Positions 39,195 to 41,544 of a DNA stretch of 41,544 nucleotides are shown here, piece after piece. The position numbers were made by a program, and so were the translations under genes. Origin of the DNA: Deltaproteobacteria bacterium (lineage in GTDB: Bacteria > Myxococcota_A > Polyangia > Haliangiales > JADYYK01); contig JADYYK010000124.1 in the NCBI GenBank assembly GCA_020853705.1, positions 1-41,544 on the forward strand. The letters run 5' to 3'. The notes beneath the pieces are model-generated. The model saw only the letters and a program-made list of their open reading frames with translations, had not been told where the DNA came from and searched no databases. The number at the start of each line of letters is the position of its first letter. The stretch's first letter is position 1.

Positions 39195-40663
39195 TGCGCC
39201 CGCAGGGTGGGGCGGAGCCAGGGCACCAGCGCGCCGTCGCGGCGCTGGTGCTCGGCGGGCTGGCGCTGCACCTCGGCTGCGCAGGGCGCTACGGGCCGCA
39301 TCGAGACGAGCTGTACCTGCGCGCGTGCGGGCGCGCGCTGGCCTGGGGCTCGCCCGATCATGCGCCGCTGGGGTCGGCGCTGGCGCGGCTGGCCGAGCTG
39401 GCCGGGGCAGGGCAGCTCGGGCTGCGCGTGCTGGCGGCGCTGGCGGGGGCGCTGACGGTGTGGTGGACGGCGCGGCTGACGCGGCGGCTGGGTGGCGATG
39501 GCGCGGCCGGGCTGTGCGCGGCGGGCGCTGCGCTGCTGGCGCCGGTGCTGATGCACCACGCCGGCGTCTACGGCACCGGCACGCTGGAGGTGCTGGCCGC
39601 GGTGGCGGGCTTCGACGCGCTGGTGTTCGCGCTGGCGGCGCCCGGGCGTGCGCGGCGCTGGCTGCTGGTCGGGCTGGCCTTCGGGCTGGGCCTGCTGGCC
39701 AAGTACACCCTGGGGCTGTGGCTGGTCGGGCTGGCGCTCGGCCTGCTGGCGAGCGACCGGCGCCGCGTGCTGGCGACGCCGGGGCCCTGGCTGGCGCTGG
39801 CGACCGCGCTGGCGCTGCTGGCGCCGAACCTGGTGTGGCAGGCGCGGCACGGGGCCCCCGCGCTGGACTTCATCGCGTCCAGCCATGACGCCGTGCGGGC
39901 GCGCTTCTCGCGGCTGGCGGTGCTGGCGGCGCAGCCGGTGCTGATGCACCCGGTGGGCTTCGGGCTGGCGCTGCCGGGGCTGGCGCGCGGGTGGCGCGAG
40001 GCCGGCGTGGCGCGGGTGTTCGCGGTGGCCTTCGTGGTCGCGGCTGCCGCGCTGGTGCTGGCGCCGGGCAAGCCGTACTACCTGGCGCCGGGCTACCTGC
40101 CGCTGTGGGCGCTGGGGGCGCCGGCGCTGGCGCGCTGGCTGGCGGCGCGCGGGCGGGGGCTGCGGGTTCTGCTGGTGGCGGGCACCGCGCTGGCGGGCGC
40201 GGTCGCCTTCGTGATCACGCTGCCGGTGCTGCCGCGGTCGCTGCTGCGTCGTCTCGAGGTCGCGCGCATCAGCAGCGAGCTTCCGCAGTTCGCCGACTGG
40301 CGCGCCGTGGTGGCCGACATCGCGCACGCGCACGCGGTCGCCGGCCGGGTCGCCGAGGTGGTGCTGACCGACAGCTATGGCACCGCCGCCGCGCTCGAGC
40401 TGCATGGCACCGGGCTTCCGCGCGTGCGCAGCGGCGCCAACGGCTACTTCCTGCGCGGCCCGGGGCGGCAGCCGGCGGCGCTGCTGGTGCTCGGCTACCC
40501 GCGCGCGCTGCTCGGCGAGCTGTGCCGCGAGCTGCGCGTGGTCGGCGCCGTGCGCGCCCAGGGCGGCGCCGGCAACCGCTACGACTTCCCGCGCACCATC
40601 TGGCTGTGTCGCCCACGCGCGCAGCTCGCCGCGCTGTGGCCGCGCCTGCGCCGCTATGACTGA
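39194..40663 (+). CDS. GT39-like membrane glycosyltransferase
   Basis: A 489-residue polytopic membrane protein with about 10-11 hydrophobic helices. HRDELYLRACG (about 35-45) carries the Asp-Glu pair characteristic of PMT/ArnT-type (GT39/GT83) transferases in the first external loop. GKPYYLAPGY (about 294-303) is another family-typical stretch, and a hydrophilic C-terminal domain follows. It would transfer sugar from a polyprenyl-phosphate donor; acceptor unknown. It starts on the GTG overlapping the previous stop. The coding region is extremely Ala/Leu/Gly-rich. Confidence 0.82.
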   Translation: MRPQGGAEPGHQRAVAALVLGGLALHLGCAGRYGPHRDELYLRACGRALAWGSPDHAPLGSALARLAELAGAGQLGLRVLAALAGALTVWWTARLTRRLGGDGAAGLCAAGAALLAPVLMHHAGVYGTGTLEVLAAVAGFDALVFALAAPGRARRWLLVGLAFGLGLLAKYTLGLWLVGLALGLLASDRRRVLATPGPWLALATALALLAPNLVWQARHGAPALDFIASSHDAVRARFSRLAVLAAQPVLMHPVGFGLALPGLARGWREAGVARVFAVAFVVAAAALVLAPGKPYYLAPGYLPLWALGAPALARWLAARGRGLRVLLVAGTALAGAVAFVITLPVLPRSLLRRLEVARISSELPQFADWRAVVADIAHAHAVAGRVAEVVLTDSYGTAAALELHGTGLPRVRSGANGYFLRGPGRQPAALLVLGYPRALLGELCRELRVVGAVRAQGGAGNRYDFPRTIWLCRPRAQLAALWPRLRRYD

Positions 40664-41069
40664 GTCCCGCGCGCCCGGCGCGGGCGCTGGACGGCGCGGT
40701 CACGATTGATCACTTCTCGGCGTGCTCGCGGGCTCGCCAGGCCACGCTCCACGAGCAGCGGGGCGTGCACCCCAGGGCCGAGGACGGGCTACCCGGGGTC
40801 GCCGTCGCTTCTTCGTAACCTCCCCGGTGCTGCGATGGGGGCATGCACACCGTCTCGACGGCCAGCAACGAGCGGGGCGCTGTCACCGTCGGCGCCGACC
40901 GCGCGCGAGAAGCGGACCAGGGCAGCTCCAGGACGCGGTGAACGGCCGCGTGGCCAAGGTGCGACCGGCGCCTCGGGCGACGGGCTGCGCGGCGGCGGGC
41001 CCGACGAGGGCCGACGGGGGGCCCGCTGATCGCCGCTCCGCCTGGCGTGGCCACGCTCGACGGGCGCCG
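40664..41069. other. gene-free interval, no convincing feature
   Basis: Over 400 bases between the GT39-like gene and the HNH endonuclease. Short open frames on both strands have arginine-rich or irregular composition and no domain. The base composition dips in 40700-40720 and 40805-40825. No tRNA, terminator or promoter could be supported. A decayed gene is possible. Confidence 0.4.
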
Positions 41070-41544
41070 TCAGGCCGGCGCCGCCTCGGCCGCTGGCTGC
41101 GCTGGCGCTGACGCGTCACCATAGGGGCGCCCGTCGGCGTGTCGGAAGCCGAAGCCATGCCCACATGGGTCACGGGTGACGGTGACGCGGCCGTCATGCA
41201 CGGCGTGATGGTGCGCCGAGCACAGGAGGAGCAGGTTGCCCGCGTCGTGGCCGCCCGACTGCGAGCGGTAGACCTGGTGGTGGAGGTCGACCCAGGCGGC
41301 GTTGCGACAGCCCGGGACCTTGCAGCGGCCGTGATCGCGGCGCACCACCGCGGCGCGGGTCGCCGCCGGAACCTCACGGGTGGCGGGCGCTCCGGGGCGC
41401 GTGGTGTCGATGATCGACGCGTCACAGAGGGCGACGTGCAGCTCGGCGGGGTCGATGTCGATGACCTGGCCGGCGCCGTCCTGGGTCACGCGCTCACAGC
41501 GGTCGCAGACGTTGATGGCGATCTGGTAGCTCGGCGTGCCCGGC
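41070..41544 (-). CDS. HNH endonuclease, 5' part cut by window edge
   Basis: The C-terminal 158 residues of an HNH nuclease; the frame stays open to the right edge, so the N terminus lies outside the window. A CDRC pair (near the edge) precedes the linker VPAATRAAVVRRDHGRCKVPGC, in two parts, then DLHHQ, GNLLLLCSAHHHAVHDG, with the Cys pairs forming the structural zinc site and His-Asn-His the active site. Similar DUF222-HNH proteins are common in Myxococcota and Actinobacteria, often multi-copy. A GTG at 41489 exists but would remove the CDRC pair, so I do not treat it as the start. Confidence 0.85.
   Translation of the reverse strand, partial: PGTPSYQIAINVCDRCERVTQDGAGQVIDIDPAELHVALCDASIIDTTRPGAPATREVPAATRAAVVRRDHGRCKVPGCRNAAWVDLHHQVYRSQSGGHDAGNLLLLCSAHHHAVHDGRVTVTRDPCGHGFGFRHADGRPYGDASAPAQPAAEAAPA

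Noticed and set aside
40706..41029. Short plus-strand coding region in the gap before the HNH gene
   Set aside because: Arg/Gly/Pro-biased sequence with no domain, no ribosome binding site, and other frames equally open.

Overview
The window is a very GC-rich (roughly 70% by eye) bacterial chromosome segment. The gene content (many predicted lipoproteins, a secreted RCC1-repeat protein, a RIO kinase, Uma2 and SMI1/KNR4 proteins, alternative complex III) and codon use suggest a Myxococcota bacterium. A Haliangium/Kofleriaceae-like lineage is my guess, inferred from style and not from a marker gene. The envelope is diderm with respiratory quinone chemistry. No rRNA, tRNA, CRISPR array or insertion sequence was seen.

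Region 1 (92-17879) is one gapless same-strand block of 13 genes. It holds a diheme cytochrome c (narC-like), narG, narH, narJ, narI, two NarK-type transporters, then the alternative complex III genes actA to actF. Eleven joins are 4-base overlaps or gaps of 9 nt or less, and the only longer one is 14 nt with a strong ribosome binding site. The block therefore looks like a single operon joining membrane-bound nitrate reductase to a quinol:cytochrome c oxidoreductase. The narC-G-H-J-I-K1-K2 order is the one I recall from Thermus thermophilus.

Region 2 (17925-24340) holds a large heme-motif lipoprotein with a PD40/WD40-like middle and a C-terminal CXXCH (HzsA-related architecture), an unknown membrane protein, a tryptophanase, a Uma2 protein and a hemerythrin-domain protein. 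Near-identical FNR/CRP-type palindromes (TTGAC-N4-GTCAA) lie at matching distances before the HzsA-related gene and the tryptophanase.

Region 3 (24516-27817) is a compact Rieske - cytochrome b - octaheme cytochrome operon. The octaheme protein is of the hydroxylamine oxidoreductase (HAO) family and carries an N-terminal membrane anchor. I read it as a quinol-oxidising Rieske/b complex whose cytochrome c1 is replaced by an octaheme catalytic subunit, a design otherwise known to me from anammox bacteria. With NarGHI making nitrite upstream, the testable model is nitrate to nitrite by Nar, then nitrite or hydroxylamine turnover by a Q-cycle-coupled octaheme enzyme. This is the strongest candidate for a new system here.

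Region 4 (27826-41544) is ordinary accessory/housekeeping material: a small hypothetical protein, a RIO kinase with a long His/Pro/Gln repeat tail, a small basic protein, SnoaL-like and YdeI/DUF1905-like proteins, lipoproteins, SMI1/KNR4, a PrcB_C-metalloprotease lipoprotein, an RCC1 protein with 14 repeats, a 2OG-Fe(II) oxygenase, a GT39-like membrane protein, and an HNH endonuclease cut by the right edge. Several genes in regions 2 and 4 have a TAnnnT element only 6-8 nt before the start codon, which suggests leaderless transcripts.
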